A stretch of DNA of 64,000 nt from CAYVRJ01 sp964453645 (GCA_964453645.1 CAYVRJ010000003.1:1-64000), one strand, 5' to 3'; numbered from the stretch's first letter, positions 43,567-52,798 are shown. Translations and numbers: made by a program. The notes: generated by a model from the sequence alone, not told the origin.

Positions 43567-44274
43567 ATGAAACCAAAGTACAAACGCATTATATTAAAAA
43601 TCAGCGGTGAAGCCCTGGCAGGTTCGGAAGGCTATGGCCTGAATTTCGACGTAATCAATCTGGTGTGCGACCAGCTCATCAAGGTTGCGGGAATGGGCGT
43701 TGAAATTGGCGTCATTGTGGGCGGTGGTAACATCTGGCGGGGACGGCAGGGTAAAGATATGGACCGAGCCACAGCCGACCACATGGGCATGCTGGCCACA
43801 GTCATCAACGCACTGGCCCTGCAAGACGCACTGGAGCAAAAGAACATGGACACCCGGGTGCAGACGGCCATTGAGATGCGCCAAATTGCGGAGCCGTACA
43901 TTCGAAGAAAGGCAATGCGTCACTTTGAAAAGGGCAGAATTGTTATTTTTGCCTGCGGAACGGGAAACCCCTACTTCTCCACCGATACGGCTGCTGCCCT
44001 AAGAGCGGCAGAAATTGAAGCAGATCTCATATTGCTTGCAAAAAACGTGGATGCAGTGTATGACAGCGATCCCAAATTAAATAAAGATGCAAAGAAATAC
44101 ACCAACATTTCATATTTGGATGTAATCAACAACGGACTTGCGGTTATGGACACCACGGCTGTATCCCTGTGCATGGACAACAATATACCCATTATTGTCT
44201 TTGGTTTGAGTGAAAACGACAGCATTGCGACGGTTGTCACCGGGGAGGAGATTGGCACGAAAATTAGCTTCTAA
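43567..44274 (+). CDS. pyrH: UMP kinase
   Basis: A 235-residue kinase converting UMP to UDP. Start ATG 43567 follows GGAGGAG. Motifs: ILKISGEALAG (N-terminal phosphate-binding), VGGGNIWRG, DRATADHMGMLATVINALAL and the GTGNPYFSTDTAAALRA nucleotide loop. Usually frr follows pyrH; here the next gene is a wall-associated protein with its own promoter. Confidence 0.97.
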   Translation: MKPKYKRIILKISGEALAGSEGYGLNFDVINLVCDQLIKVAGMGVEIGVIVGGGNIWRGRQGKDMDRATADHMGMLATVINALALQDALEQKNMDTRVQTAIEMRQIAEPYIRRKAMRHFEKGRIVIFACGTGNPYFSTDTAAALRAAEIEADLILLAKNVDAVYDSDPKLNKDAKKYTNISYLDVINNGLAVMDTTAVSLCMDNNIPIIVFGLSENDSIATVVTGEEIGTKISF

Positions 44275-44286
44275 CCAGCCATAACC

Positions 44287-44315
44287 TTGACATTTTGTGC
44301 TGTGGGTGATAAAAT
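44287..44315 (+). promoter_or_regulatory. Promoter of the SH3/PG-binding gene
   Basis: -35 TTGACA (44287-44292), 17-nt spacer, -10 TAAAAT (44310-44315); near-consensus SigA. Confidence 0.7.
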
Positions 44316-44368
44316 AGTGTCAGAATAATGATAAAAACGTAATACTTTTTTAATATTTGGTGGCACAC

Positions 44369-45520
44369 ATGAAAAAACTATGCAAAAAGTTAATGATCGT
44401 TGGATTAGCTGTTCTGATGTTATCAGCAGTGTTTCCAACTGAGATTTTTGCATTACCTCCCTTTGAAGAGGCAACAATAATAAAAGACAGCGTCAACATG
44501 AGGCTTCGCCCCGACACCGAATCTCCCGTTATTTTAAAATTTGATAAGGGAACTAGGATAGGTGTGTTTGAAGAGGAGACGGACGGTTGGCTGCGCATTA
44601 TTTATGGAAACTATCGGGGATATGTCTCCAAAGAGTTTGTGTTTCTTCCCTCCACCGACACGGTTGCTGCCAATGCGCTGGTGGACAACTTGGAACTAAA
44701 GCTAAGCCCCGGAGATTTTTCAACGGCTGTTTCGCAGGTAAACGCAGGGGAGGGCGTGACCATCAAGGATTACAACGGGGATTGGTGCCTGGTGGAAACC
44801 TTGGAGGGTGAAACGGGATACGTTGCACTAAATTTAATTAAAGAGAGTTCTTCAAAAACCGCTTCTTCTCTTTTGAAAAAGGGAATGAACGGTGCAGAAG
44901 TTTCTAAAGCCCAGAGAGAGCTTCGCAGCAGGGGATTCTTTGGGGGATCCATCACTGGATTGTTTGGGGATGAGACGGAAGCGGCAGTCATCTCTTTCCA
45001 GAAAAAAGCAAAGCTGCCCGCAGACGGCATTATGGGCGAAAAGACCTTGGATATACTCTATGGCGACAACAGCATTAAAACCACTGCTGCCGAGAAAGCT
45101 GGAATAAAATCCAAAGTCACTATGCCAACTTGGGATCAAGTTGCAAATTCCTCCATGAAGAAGGGGACGTACTTTAACATTACAGACGTGCGCACGGGTA
45201 TTTCCTTTAAGGCCTACCGCTTTGGCGGATGGTGGCATGCGGATTCCGAGCCGGTTACAAAAGCGGATTCTGCAAAAATGAAAAAGATTTTTGGTGGAAA
45301 GTGGAGCTGGGACAGGCGTGCCGTTTGGGTGAGCGTGGGTGGAAAGACCTATGCAGCTTCCATTCACGGAATGCCCCACTTGGCAGACCCCATCAAGGGT
45401 AATGATTTCCCGGGACATTTCTGTGTCCACTTCTACAAATCTAAGGTACATCAAACGGGCAAGGCGTGTCCGAGACATCAGGCTAGCGTTCGATATGCGT
45501 ATAATCGCGGAAATGCATAA
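44369..45520 (+). CDS. Secreted protein with SH3-like domains, PG-binding repeat and unknown C-terminal domain
   Basis: Start ATG 44369 follows GGTGG. Signal peptide 1-~28 (LMIVGLAVLMLSAVFPTEIFA). Two bacterial SH3-like modules (~35-85, SVNMRLRPDTESPV; ~95-150), one PG_binding_1 repeat (~165-228, LKKGMNGAEVSKAQRELRS) and a C-terminal ~130-residue domain (~250-383) with conserved-looking HADSEPV, SWDRRAVWV, HGMPHL, GHFCVHF and RHQASVRYAY. The H-x-D, H-x-M and GHFC-H spacing suggests a metal-dependent or cysteine enzyme acting on the wall. I know no family name. Confidence 0.82.
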   Translation: MKKLCKKLMIVGLAVLMLSAVFPTEIFALPPFEEATIIKDSVNMRLRPDTESPVILKFDKGTRIGVFEEETDGWLRIIYGNYRGYVSKEFVFLPSTDTVAANALVDNLELKLSPGDFSTAVSQVNAGEGVTIKDYNGDWCLVETLEGETGYVALNLIKESSSKTASSLLKKGMNGAEVSKAQRELRSRGFFGGSITGLFGDETEAAVISFQKKAKLPADGIMGEKTLDILYGDNSIKTTAAEKAGIKSKVTMPTWDQVANSSMKKGTYFNITDVRTGISFKAYRFGGWWHADSEPVTKADSAKMKKIFGGKWSWDRRAVWVSVGGKTYAASIHGMPHLADPIKGNDFPGHFCVHFYKSKVHQTGKACPRHQASVRYAYNRGNA

Positions 45521-45543
45521 GTGAGTGAGCGAGGTTTTTAAGT

Positions 45544-46239
45544 ATGAACAACGGAACGATATTAATTATAGATGACGATGAAAATATAAATAAAGTGATT
45601 ACCCTGTACATTTCCCGGGAAGGGTACCGGGTACTGAACGCTTTTGACGGCAAGCAGGGGTTGGATTTATTTAATCAGGAAAAACCCGATCTCATTATTT
45701 TAGACATTATGATGCCGTTAATGGACGGTTGGGAAGTGCTCAAAGAGATGCGAAGGGTGTCCAACGTGCCTGTGATTATGCTCAGCGCCAAGGGTGAGAC
45801 CATCGACAAGGTGCTGGGGTTGGAGCTTGGGGCAGACGACTATATCGTAAAACCCTTCGAACCCAAGGAGTTGCTGGCAAGGGTGAAAGCTGTCTTTCGC
45901 CGTTACGATAAATCCGATACTTCGGAAGAAAAAATTATCCGCTACGACGGTTTGGAAATTAATTTATCCGATTACCGGGTCATGTATCACGGGGAGCAGA
46001 TCGACATGCCTCCCAAGGAGATGGAGCTCCTCTACTTTTTAGCTTCAAAACCCAACAAGGTGTTCACCCGGGAACAGCTCTTGTCTCAGGTGTGGGACTT
46101 TGATTTCTACGGGGACTCCCGCACAGTAGACGTACACATCAAACGAATTCGTGAAAAGCTCAGCGGGGAAGACGAGGGTTGGTCCATTAAAACGGTTTGG
46201 GGCGTTGGTTATAAGTTTGATTTAAGAGATAAGGCGTAA
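45544..46239 (+). CDS. OmpR/PhoB-family response regulator
   Basis: A 231-residue regulator: receiver domain with D-D-D pocket (IIDDDEN), phospho-acceptor in LIILDIMMPLMDGWE, conserved YIVKPF; winged-helix domain (~135-228) with FTREQLLSQVWDFDFYGDSR and VWGVGYKFD. Partner kinase follows after six bases. The pair resembles PhoPR/ResDE/WalRK-type systems; target unknown, though wall genes flank it. Confidence 0.93.
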   Translation: MNNGTILIIDDDENINKVITLYISREGYRVLNAFDGKQGLDLFNQEKPDLIILDIMMPLMDGWEVLKEMRRVSNVPVIMLSAKGETIDKVLGLELGADDYIVKPFEPKELLARVKAVFRRYDKSDTSEEKIIRYDGLEINLSDYRVMYHGEQIDMPPKEMELLYFLASKPNKVFTREQLLSQVWDFDFYGDSRTVDVHIKRIREKLSGEDEGWSIKTVWGVGYKFDLRDKA

Positions 46240-46245
46240 CAACCC

Positions 46246-47673
46246 GTGCAAAAATCGTTATTTTTACGAATGTTCCTTATATATCTCATTATATCCATCA
46301 TATCGCTGTCCATATTGGGGGTGATTATGGCGGATATTTTTCGTGAAAGCTTTTTAACCCAAAAGCGAGAGAGTATGCTCAACGGCGTTCGGTCCATAAC
46401 AACCCTAGCCCAGCAGTGGTTTTCTCGCCGTATCTCTGAGACAGCATTTTTGTATCAAATGTCTCAAAAGTCCGACGAACTGGGGGCCATGCTGTGGCTT
46501 ATAAGCGGCAGCGGCGAGAGCATTGTGTTGTCCGAAGACCAGTCGGAGCGTGCCATTGAAGACATGATGCCCAAAGATGTGTTAAACCAAATGTTTGCCC
46601 AAGCCATGTCGGGTAAAACTGTTCAATATATTTCTGTATTAAAAAAAGATCAGCAACCCTATTTGCTCATCGCAACCCCCTTGGTGTTCGACAGCGAGAC
46701 CAGCGGTGTGATTTTTATGAACTCCAACTTAACGGCCATGTACATTTCCCTGCAAAACATCTATCGGCAGATCGTGTTGTCGTCGCTGTTGTCGGCATCC
46801 ATCGTGTTTGTGCTGGTGTATTTGCTGTCGGGGTATATTGTGCGGGATATCCGCAAAATCACCTATGCTGCACGGCAGATTTCCAAGGGGAATTATAAGA
46901 CCAGGGTTTCGGTTTCTTCCAACACAGAGATTGGAGAATTGGCTCAAACCTTTAACCAAATGACCGAAGACATTGAGCGATTGGAAGCACTGCGCACCAC
47001 CTTCATTGCCAACGTATCCCACGAGTTGCGCACACCCATGACATCCATTCAGGGATTTGTTGCGGGTATGCTGGACGGCACTGTGGACGAAGGGGACAAG
47101 GACATGTATCTGAACACGGTGCTCAATGAGACCAAGCGGCTTAACAAACTCATCACCGATTTGCTGGAGCTGTCTAAGGTTGAGTCGGGCAAGTTCCCGT
47201 TAAACATCATTCCCATGGACATTAACGAGCTGTTGTGCCAGTGTCTCATCACCTTTGAAAATCGGATTGAAGATAAGAAGATTGAAATTGAAGTGGATAT
47301 TTCGGAAGACAAGCTGATGGTGAATGCCGATCCCGATCGCATCACCCAGGTGCTCACCAATTTAATTGACAATGCAGTGAAATTTACCCCCCAAAACGGA
47401 CGAATTGTGTTGTCTGCCCACGCTAGTTTAGACGATGGCAGGAAGATTGTTGTGTCGATTGCGGACAGTGGGGAGGGGATCCCCGAGTCGGAGAAACCCT
47501 ATATTTTTGAGCGGTTTTACAAAGTGGATAAGTCACACTCACGCAACAGGGGTGGGTATGGCATTGGGTTGTCCATTGTGAAGCGCATTATTGCCCAGCA
47601 CAAGGAGCACATTTGGATTGAGACGGTGGAGGGGCAGGGCACCACGTTCCTGTTCACTTTGCAAAAGCAATAG
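46246..47673 (+). CDS. Sensor histidine kinase (HAMP-HisKA-HATPase)
   Basis: GTG 46246 with AAGGCG upstream. The 475-residue kinase has spans at ~7-27 and ~172-195, an outside sensing domain between them, HAMP (~195-245), HisKA FIANVSHELRTPMTSIQGFV (~254-273) and HATPase with NLIDNAVKFTPQNG, ADSGEGIP and GGYGIGLSIVKRI. Typical of ResE/WalK-like kinases. Works with the regulator just upstream. Confidence 0.92.
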   Translation: MQKSLFLRMFLIYLIISIISLSILGVIMADIFRESFLTQKRESMLNGVRSITTLAQQWFSRRISETAFLYQMSQKSDELGAMLWLISGSGESIVLSEDQSERAIEDMMPKDVLNQMFAQAMSGKTVQYISVLKKDQQPYLLIATPLVFDSETSGVIFMNSNLTAMYISLQNIYRQIVLSSLLSASIVFVLVYLLSGYIVRDIRKITYAARQISKGNYKTRVSVSSNTEIGELAQTFNQMTEDIERLEALRTTFIANVSHELRTPMTSIQGFVAGMLDGTVDEGDKDMYLNTVLNETKRLNKLITDLLELSKVESGKFPLNIIPMDINELLCQCLITFENRIEDKKIEIEVDISEDKLMVNADPDRITQVLTNLIDNAVKFTPQNGRIVLSAHASLDDGRKIVVSIADSGEGIPESEKPYIFERFYKVDKSHSRNRGGYGIGLSIVKRIIAQHKEHIWIETVEGQGTTFLFTLQKQ

Positions 47674-47724
47674 TTTGTATTTTACCCCCTTTGGAAACTC
47701 AAAAACTTTTTGTTGCAAAGTTAT

Positions 47725-47798
47725 CGCTTTGTTAAGGTATTAGCATATAAAAATAACCCTCCAAAAAGAGGGTTCAAGGGGGACGAGCAGCCCCCCTT
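47725..47798 (+). repeat. Dispersed ~71-bp palindromic element, copy 2
   Basis: Inverse-orientation partner of the element at 36920-36990, about 80 percent alike by eye. On the minus strand it forms AACCCTC...GAGGGTT followed by ATTTTTAT and so terminates the UroD-like gene ending at 47810. Confidence 0.7.
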
Positions 47799-47809
47799 AT
47801 ATATTTTGT

Positions 47810-48853
47810 TTAATTGGCGTGGGGTTTGTAGGTCTTTGCAACTTCAACCATCAACTTCGCCTTGCCAAAATCCGATCCGGATGGGTACTCGCAGCCGGTA
47901 GCCAACATATAGCCTTCGCCGCTGCCAAACACATCAATCTGCTCCTTACACTTAGAAACCCACTCCTCGTCCGAACTGAGTACCACCATGGGCGGGGGCA
48001 CACAGCCGATCAGCGTGATCTTGTCGCCATACTTTTTCTTGCAGTCGGCAAAATCCTTGCAGTCGTCGGGCACGTGTAAGAAGGAAATGGCGCAGGGATT
48101 CATCGCCTCAATCTGTGCGTCAAAGTAAATCCTCTCGCCGCAATTGTGAATCATCACCAAACAGCCCCGGGCGTGGCATATGTCCGCCAACTCCTTTACA
48201 AATTCACTCTCCATATCAATCCACATCTCTTTAGACATAATGGTGCCCGAAGCAAAGAGGGTATCCAGCATGACGGCGTTTACCCCCGTGTCGATAATGG
48301 CGTTGACGTAATCTTTTAGCGTTTCGTTAATTTCTTTGGTTGCCGCTTTCACAGCATCGGGATCGTCGTAAATATCCATATATAACTCCTGCTGGCTGCG
48401 CAGCATAGAGAGAACACCCAGAGGCCCAAATACAAAGGCAACAACGGGGAATTCACCCTGTGCCTTCTCGACCAACTGCTTACAAACGTCGATGTGCATC
48501 ATCATACGCTTGGAGGTGCGGTAATCGACCTTCTTAATTTTGGCGTATTCCTCAATGCTGGAAATCACAGGCTGGCTGTAATCGGGGTGGGCAGCATCGT
48601 TTTCGTGGAAAATGAGCGTTTGACCCCATGCATCGCATTCCACAGATAAATCGATGAGGGTCACCACCGTGTCTAAATCAAATTCTTTCACAGATTTATA
48701 AAATGCATCGGCACACACATCTGCATCGGTAGACCACTGCTCATAGGTAGCTCCCACCAGTTTGCGGGTAACGCCCGATAAAATGGGGTAAACGGGGGTA
48801 CGGTCAGCACCTGTGCGCTGAAGGGTTGCAACAACTCTCTCCATGGAATTCAT
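47810..48853 (-). CDS. Uroporphyrinogen decarboxylase-fold protein (MtaA/MtbA-like methyltransferase)
   Basis: I prefer ATG 48853 (AGGAG 11 bases upstream) over GTG starts four codons earlier; ~347 residues. Motifs: TPVYPILSG (N-term), FGPLGVLSMLRSQQ, MIHNCGERI (~240) and IGCVPPP. The H-x-C...C set (HNCG, GCEYPSG) resembles the zinc-binding H-C-C of methyl-corrinoid:coenzyme M-like methyltransferases in the URO-D family. In non-methanogens such proteins act in demethylation with corrinoid proteins; none is adjacent, so substrate is unknown. Confidence 0.82.
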   Translation of the reverse strand: MNSMERVVATLQRTGADRTPVYPILSGVTRKLVGATYEQWSTDADVCADAFYKSVKEFDLDTVVTLIDLSVECDAWGQTLIFHENDAAHPDYSQPVISSIEEYAKIKKVDYRTSKRMMMHIDVCKQLVEKAQGEFPVVAFVFGPLGVLSMLRSQQELYMDIYDDPDAVKAATKEINETLKDYVNAIIDTGVNAVMLDTLFASGTIMSKEMWIDMESEFVKELADICHARGCLVMIHNCGERIYFDAQIEAMNPCAISFLHVPDDCKDFADCKKKYGDKITLIGCVPPPMVVLSSDEEWVSKCKEQIDVFGSGEGYMLATGCEYPSGSDFGKAKLMVEVAKTYKPHAN

Positions 48854-49034
48854 ACTTTTCACCACTCCTGTTTTTTTCTTTTATACTATCAATTTACGTT
48901 CTTTCCCGTATTGTAAATTTTATAGTTTTTTAAAACATTTCTTCCTAAATAAATGAAAATAAAGTGTACATGGTTTTGTGTTGCACTCAATGGCGGTTAT
49001 TGCAATATTATATTAAAAAGAGGAGGTTTCCATA

Positions 49035-49970
49035 ATGGCAATTCTGACAAACAAACAATTGGTGGACGAGTGCAAGCGCATGGCGGCATATCACAGCCCT
49101 GTCGAGAAAACTTGGGCAAATATTGTAGGCCATCTGGGGCGCTGGGGATACGTGCTGGGCGCACAGGGGGAGTATTACACCAAGGAATTGGCGGTGAAGT
49201 GGGGGAATCAGAACCGTGCGGGAATGGATTACAACTACTTTGTAAACACTTGCTCGGTGTGGTTTGGCCAAAATGTGGCAGACTGCTCGGGTATGATTGT
49301 GGAGGCGTTTAGGGTCTATAAAAAAACATATGCAGACAGGACGGCAAATAATTTTAAAGCCCAGTTCGTGCGCTCGGGTGCCATTGCAACCATTCCCGAA
49401 AGAGAGGGGATTGCAGTGTGGAAGAGTGGGCACATCGGCATATACATCGGGGGCGGAAATGTCATCGAGGACAGGGGCGTTGGGTATGGCATTGTGGTCT
49501 CCAAACTCACCACCCAGTCGTGGACGTACTGGGGCGAACTGTTAGATGTGAGCTACAGCGATGTGAACCCCTACCCCACCCTGCGAAAGGGCGACAAAGG
49601 CGCAGCAGTTTCGGACCTACAGGGCAGGCTCAACGACTACAACAACTACGGTTTGGTGGTGGACGGAAACTTTGGCACCAGAACCGAAGAGGCAGTAAAA
49701 GATTTTCAGAAACAAAATGAGTTGAAAGTGGATGGCATTTGCGGGTCGGATACCTGGGCTGCACTCTTGGAAAAACCGGTGATCACCCCCTCGCTGATCG
49801 TAAAGGAAAACACCAACATACGGTTAGAACCCTCCACAGATTCCCCTATTGTGCGGGTTGCCCTCAAGGGAGAACAGCTTCGCAGGCTGAACAATGGGTT
49901 TTATAAGGTGGAGGAGGGGTGGATCTCCGCCCGGCCGGATCTCACCGAACCAATCAACGGAAATGTATAA
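49035..49970 (+). CDS. NlpC/P60-like wall hydrolase with PG-binding and SH3 domains, no signal peptide
   Basis: Start ATG 49035 follows AGAGGAGG. 311 residues: N-terminal hydrolase (~1-165) with Cys in NVADCSGMIVEAF (~83) and His in GHIGIYIGGGNVIEDRG (~135), PG_binding_1 (~182-245) and SH3-like tail (~255-305). The lack of an export signal is typical of phage endolysins and of enzymes kept inside developing spores. It sits just before spoIIGA, with no holin or phage genes near. Confidence 0.82.
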   Translation: MAILTNKQLVDECKRMAAYHSPVEKTWANIVGHLGRWGYVLGAQGEYYTKELAVKWGNQNRAGMDYNYFVNTCSVWFGQNVADCSGMIVEAFRVYKKTYADRTANNFKAQFVRSGAIATIPEREGIAVWKSGHIGIYIGGGNVIEDRGVGYGIVVSKLTTQSWTYWGELLDVSYSDVNPYPTLRKGDKGAAVSDLQGRLNDYNNYGLVVDGNFGTRTEEAVKDFQKQNELKVDGICGSDTWAALLEKPVITPSLIVKENTNIRLEPSTDSPIVRVALKGEQLRRLNNGFYKVEEGWISARPDLTEPINGNV

Positions 49971-49999
49971 AATATAACAAGGTTTTAGACAAACTTTTT

Positions 50000-50031
50000 A
50001 AGTGTCGTAGAATTCATACGACACTTTTTTT
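50000..50031. terminator. Intrinsic terminator upstream of spoIIGA
   Basis: Stem AAGTGTCGTA (50000-50009) / TACGACACTT (50017-50026) followed by T5-7. Ends the hydrolase transcript; spoIIGA has its own start region (TATACT near 50045). Confidence 0.8.
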
Positions 50032-50070
50032 ATCCTCAAAAATATATACTGTAACGAACGGAGGGAAGTG

Positions 50071-50853
50071 ATGGAGGTATACATTGAGTGGGTCATTCTA
50101 TCCAACTTTTTGACAAGCGGCATAACGCTCTTTGCAGCAACCTCCCTGTGCCACATCCGGCTCTCCCTGCTGCGGTTAAACCTCGCTTCCTTAGCTGGGG
50201 GGCTACTCAGCCTGCTTGTAATCGTTGCCGACAACTCCCTTCAACTGGTACTCAGACTTTCGGTTGGTTTGCTGCTCTGCTTTATTTGTGTATACCAGCA
50301 AAGAAAACTCAAGGCGCTGTTTCGCTTCTACACACTCTTTATTTGTGCGAATATTATTCTGCTGGGATGCGTATATTTGTTAATGAATGTTTTTAACGTG
50401 AGTTTCATGGCTGCAAACGGGATTATCTATGCAGACAACGCCGTTATTGTTGTGCTGCTGGGTATATTTGCAGGTATGATGCTTACTGTTTTCTTTTCGA
50501 GAATGTCCCGCAGGGCAGGGTTGATTTCCCACACCGAGTGTATGATCATAGCGGATGGCATCGAAATCACCACGTTAATCGATACGGGCAACAAGTTGTG
50601 CACCCCCATCACCCGTCTCCCCGTGATGATTGTGGATGCCGAGGTGTATCAAAAGTTTGGGGCAGTGAGTGACAACTTGGCAATCCCCTTTCGCACTGTG
50701 AGCGGACGGGGTATTATATACGGCTTCGAACCAAAACAAGTGGTGATCAAATACATGAGCGAAGAGAGGAAATCACGCTTGGTGATTGCCCGGGCACAGG
50801 AGCGCATTATTGGTGAATTTTCGGCCATTGTAGGACCTACCGTTCTGTACTAA
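50071..50853 (+). CDS. spoIIGA: Sigma-E processing peptidase SpoIIGA
   Basis: ATG 50071 follows GGAGGG. The 260-residue protein has five membrane spans in residues 1-142 and a cytoplasmic aspartic-protease domain with the catalytic motif LIDTGNKL (D171). It cleaves the pro-sequence of SigE in the mother cell after asymmetric division. It is somewhat shorter at the C-terminus than the B. subtilis protein (~309). sigE follows after 15 bases. Confidence 0.94.
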   Translation: MEVYIEWVILSNFLTSGITLFAATSLCHIRLSLLRLNLASLAGGLLSLLVIVADNSLQLVLRLSVGLLLCFICVYQQRKLKALFRFYTLFICANIILLGCVYLLMNVFNVSFMAANGIIYADNAVIVVLLGIFAGMMLTVFFSRMSRRAGLISHTECMIIADGIEITTLIDTGNKLCTPITRLPVMIVDAEVYQKFGAVSDNLAIPFRTVSGRGIIYGFEPKQVVIKYMSEERKSRLVIARAQERIIGEFSAIVGPTVLY

Positions 50854-50868
50854 TCCAAGGAGGATACC

Positions 50869-51567
50869 ATGAAAGCCATCATCGAATTTTTTAAGAAACT
50901 GTTGTGGAGATTTGCCCCGAGGGTAGATTATATCGGCGGGGGAATCAACCTTCCGCCCCCCATGAGTGCGGAAGAGGAAGCACAGACCCTTGAGAAATTA
51001 AAAAACGGTGACGAGAGTGTTCGCTCCTCTTTGGTGGAGCGAAATTTGCGCCTGGTGGTCTACATCGCTCGGAAGTTCGAGAGCAGTGGACTTTGTTTGG
51101 AAGATTTAATTTCAACGGGCACCATCGGTTTGATTAAGGCGGTGAACACCTTTGACCCTGTGAAAAATATTAAACTTGCAACCTATGCCTCTCGCTGCAT
51201 CGAAAACGAGATACTCATGTATTTGCGCAGAAACGTAAAACTCAAGAGTGAGATCAGCTTTGACGAACCGTTAAACGTGGATTGGGACGGCAACGAACTG
51301 CTACTCTCCGATATTTTAGGCACCGAACCCGACACGGTACTTCAGAATCTAGAAAACGAGGTGGAGCGGGAGCTGCTCAACAACGCTGTGGATTCCCTGT
51401 GTGAGCGGGAGAAGAGCATTATGGTGCTGCGGTTCGGGCTGAACGGAAACGGTGAAAAGACCCAAAAACAGGTGGCAGATATGCTGGGAATCAGCCAATC
51501 CTATATCTCTCGCTTGGAAAAAAAGATTATCAAACACTTAAGGAAAGAAATTCGTAAGATCACATGA
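50869..51567 (+). CDS. sigE: RNA polymerase sigma-E factor (pro-form)
   Basis: A 232-residue early mother-cell sigma factor. The N-terminal ~25 residues (IIEFFKKLLWRFAP) are the membrane-binding pro-sequence removed by SpoIIGA. Region 2 (RNLRLVVYIARKFESSGLCL, DLISTGTIGLIKAVNTF) and region 4 (KTQKQVADMLGISQSYISRL) are typical. AGGAGG precedes ATG 50869. Confidence 0.96.
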   Translation: MKAIIEFFKKLLWRFAPRVDYIGGGINLPPPMSAEEEAQTLEKLKNGDESVRSSLVERNLRLVVYIARKFESSGLCLEDLISTGTIGLIKAVNTFDPVKNIKLATYASRCIENEILMYLRRNVKLKSEISFDEPLNVDWDGNELLLSDILGTEPDTVLQNLENEVERELLNNAVDSLCEREKSIMVLRFGLNGNGEKTQKQVADMLGISQSYISRLEKKIIKHLRKEIRKIT

Positions 51568-51604
51568 GTGACATAAAACTACCATAAAATTCATTTTTAT
51601 CTGG

Positions 51605-51633
51605 GCATAAAACTCTCCCCGTGGGAAAAGATA
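51605..51633 (+). promoter_or_regulatory. Possible forespore (SigF/SigG-type) promoter of sigG
   Basis: GCATA (51605-51609) and GGGAAAAGATA (51623-51633) resemble forespore -35 and -10 elements upstream of sigG. The -10 does not match the strict consensus and the spacing is short, so this is a guess supported by the known SigF control of sigG. Confidence 0.35.
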
Positions 51634-51675
51634 AATTTAACATCAATTTATTTTTGGACCTTTGGGGAGGACATC

Positions 51676-52446
51676 ATGATCAATAAAGTTGAAATTTGCG
51701 GAGTCGATACTTCAAAGCTTCCTGTGCTCAAAGAAAAGAGGATGAGGGAGCTTTTTGTTGAAATAAAAAAGGGCAATACTGCCGCCCGTGAAGAGTTTGT
51801 TTCGGGAAACTTGCGCTTGGTGCTCAGCGTGATACAGCGCTTTTCCAACCGGGGGGAGAACCTGGACGACTTATTTCAGGTGGGCTGCATTGGACTGATC
51901 AAGTCCATCGACAACTTTAACACAGACTTAGACGTTCGCTTTTCCACCTATGCCGTACCCATGATTATCGGGGAAATTCGCAGATATCTTCGGGACAACA
52001 ATGCAGTGCGGGTGAGCCGTTCTTTGCGGGATACCGCCTATAAAGCTCTGCAAATTCGCAACCGCATGTCGGGAGAAGAATTTCGGGAACCGACTTTGGA
52101 TGAAATCGCCAAAGAAATGAACATAGATGCAGAGGACATCGTCTTTGCCCTGGATGCCATCCAAGATCCCATCTCTCTCTTTGAACCCGTGTATCACGAC
52201 GGGGGAGATGCCATTTTCGTTATGGATCAGATTAAGGACGAAAAAGCCACCGACGAAGGGTTGATCGAGACGATCTCCTTAAAAGATGCGGTAGATCGGT
52301 TGTCCGAGCGAGAAAAGAATATTGTGATGAAACGGTTTTACGAGGGGCGCACCCAGATGGAGGTGGCCAAGGAGATTGGCATCTCTCAGGCACAGGTCTC
52401 CCGGCTGGAGAAGAGTGCGCTTGAGCGCATGCGCAAGTATATATAA
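51676..52446 (+). CDS. sigG: RNA polymerase sigma-G factor
   Basis: A 256-residue late forespore sigma factor. The start MINKVEICGVDTSKLPVL carries the SKLPVL segment characteristic of SigG. Region 2 (RLVLSVIQRFSNRGENLDDL) and region 4 (RTQMEVAKEIGISQAQVSRL) are complete. GGGGAGG precedes ATG 51676. Position after sigE is conserved across Bacilli and Clostridia. Confidence 0.96.
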   Translation: MINKVEICGVDTSKLPVLKEKRMRELFVEIKKGNTAAREEFVSGNLRLVLSVIQRFSNRGENLDDLFQVGCIGLIKSIDNFNTDLDVRFSTYAVPMIIGEIRRYLRDNNAVRVSRSLRDTAYKALQIRNRMSGEEFREPTLDEIAKEMNIDAEDIVFALDAIQDPISLFEPVYHDGGDAIFVMDQIKDEKATDEGLIETISLKDAVDRLSEREKNIVMKRFYEGRTQMEVAKEIGISQAQVSRLEKSALERMRKYI

Positions 52447-52537
52447 TTTCAGTAAATAACAAAACGAAACGTTCAAGTATGCCCCTGTATGTTCATATAC
52501 TATAATAATATGTACATATAGGGGTGTTGTGTTATTT

Positions 52538-52798
52538 ATGACCAGATATTGCAAGTTCAGAGAAAAAGAAGTGATCAACTGTATCGACGGGCGAATACTG
52601 GGTTATGTGACCGATTTAGTCATCGACGAGTGCGATGGACGAATTACAGCCATTGTGGTTCCTCCGCCGGGCAGATGGTTTTTGTGTTTTGGCAGACCGG
52701 AGCGAGATATTGTGATTCCGTGGAAAAAAATACAAAAGATTGGCAAAGATGTCATTATTGTTTGTGTGGATTGTAATTGTAATCCAGGATGTGATTGA
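52538..52798 (+). CDS. ylmC: YlmC/YmxH family PRC-barrel sporulation protein
   Basis: ATG 52538 with GGGGTG 11 bases upstream. The 86-residue protein is one PRC-barrel-like domain: REKEVINCIDGRILGYVTDL, then W-FGRPERDIVIPWKKIQKIG. A cysteine-rich tail (CVDCNCNPGCD) is unusual for the family and may bind metal. It is conserved after sigG in sporulating Firmicutes; molecular role unknown. Confidence 0.85.
   Translation: MTRYCKFREKEVINCIDGRILGYVTDLVIDECDGRITAIVVPPPGRWFLCFGRPERDIVIPWKKIQKIGKDVIIVCVDCNCNPGCD

Noticed and set aside
49035..49970. Prophage
   Set aside because: Single endolysin-like gene without holin, capsid, tail or integrase genes nearby.
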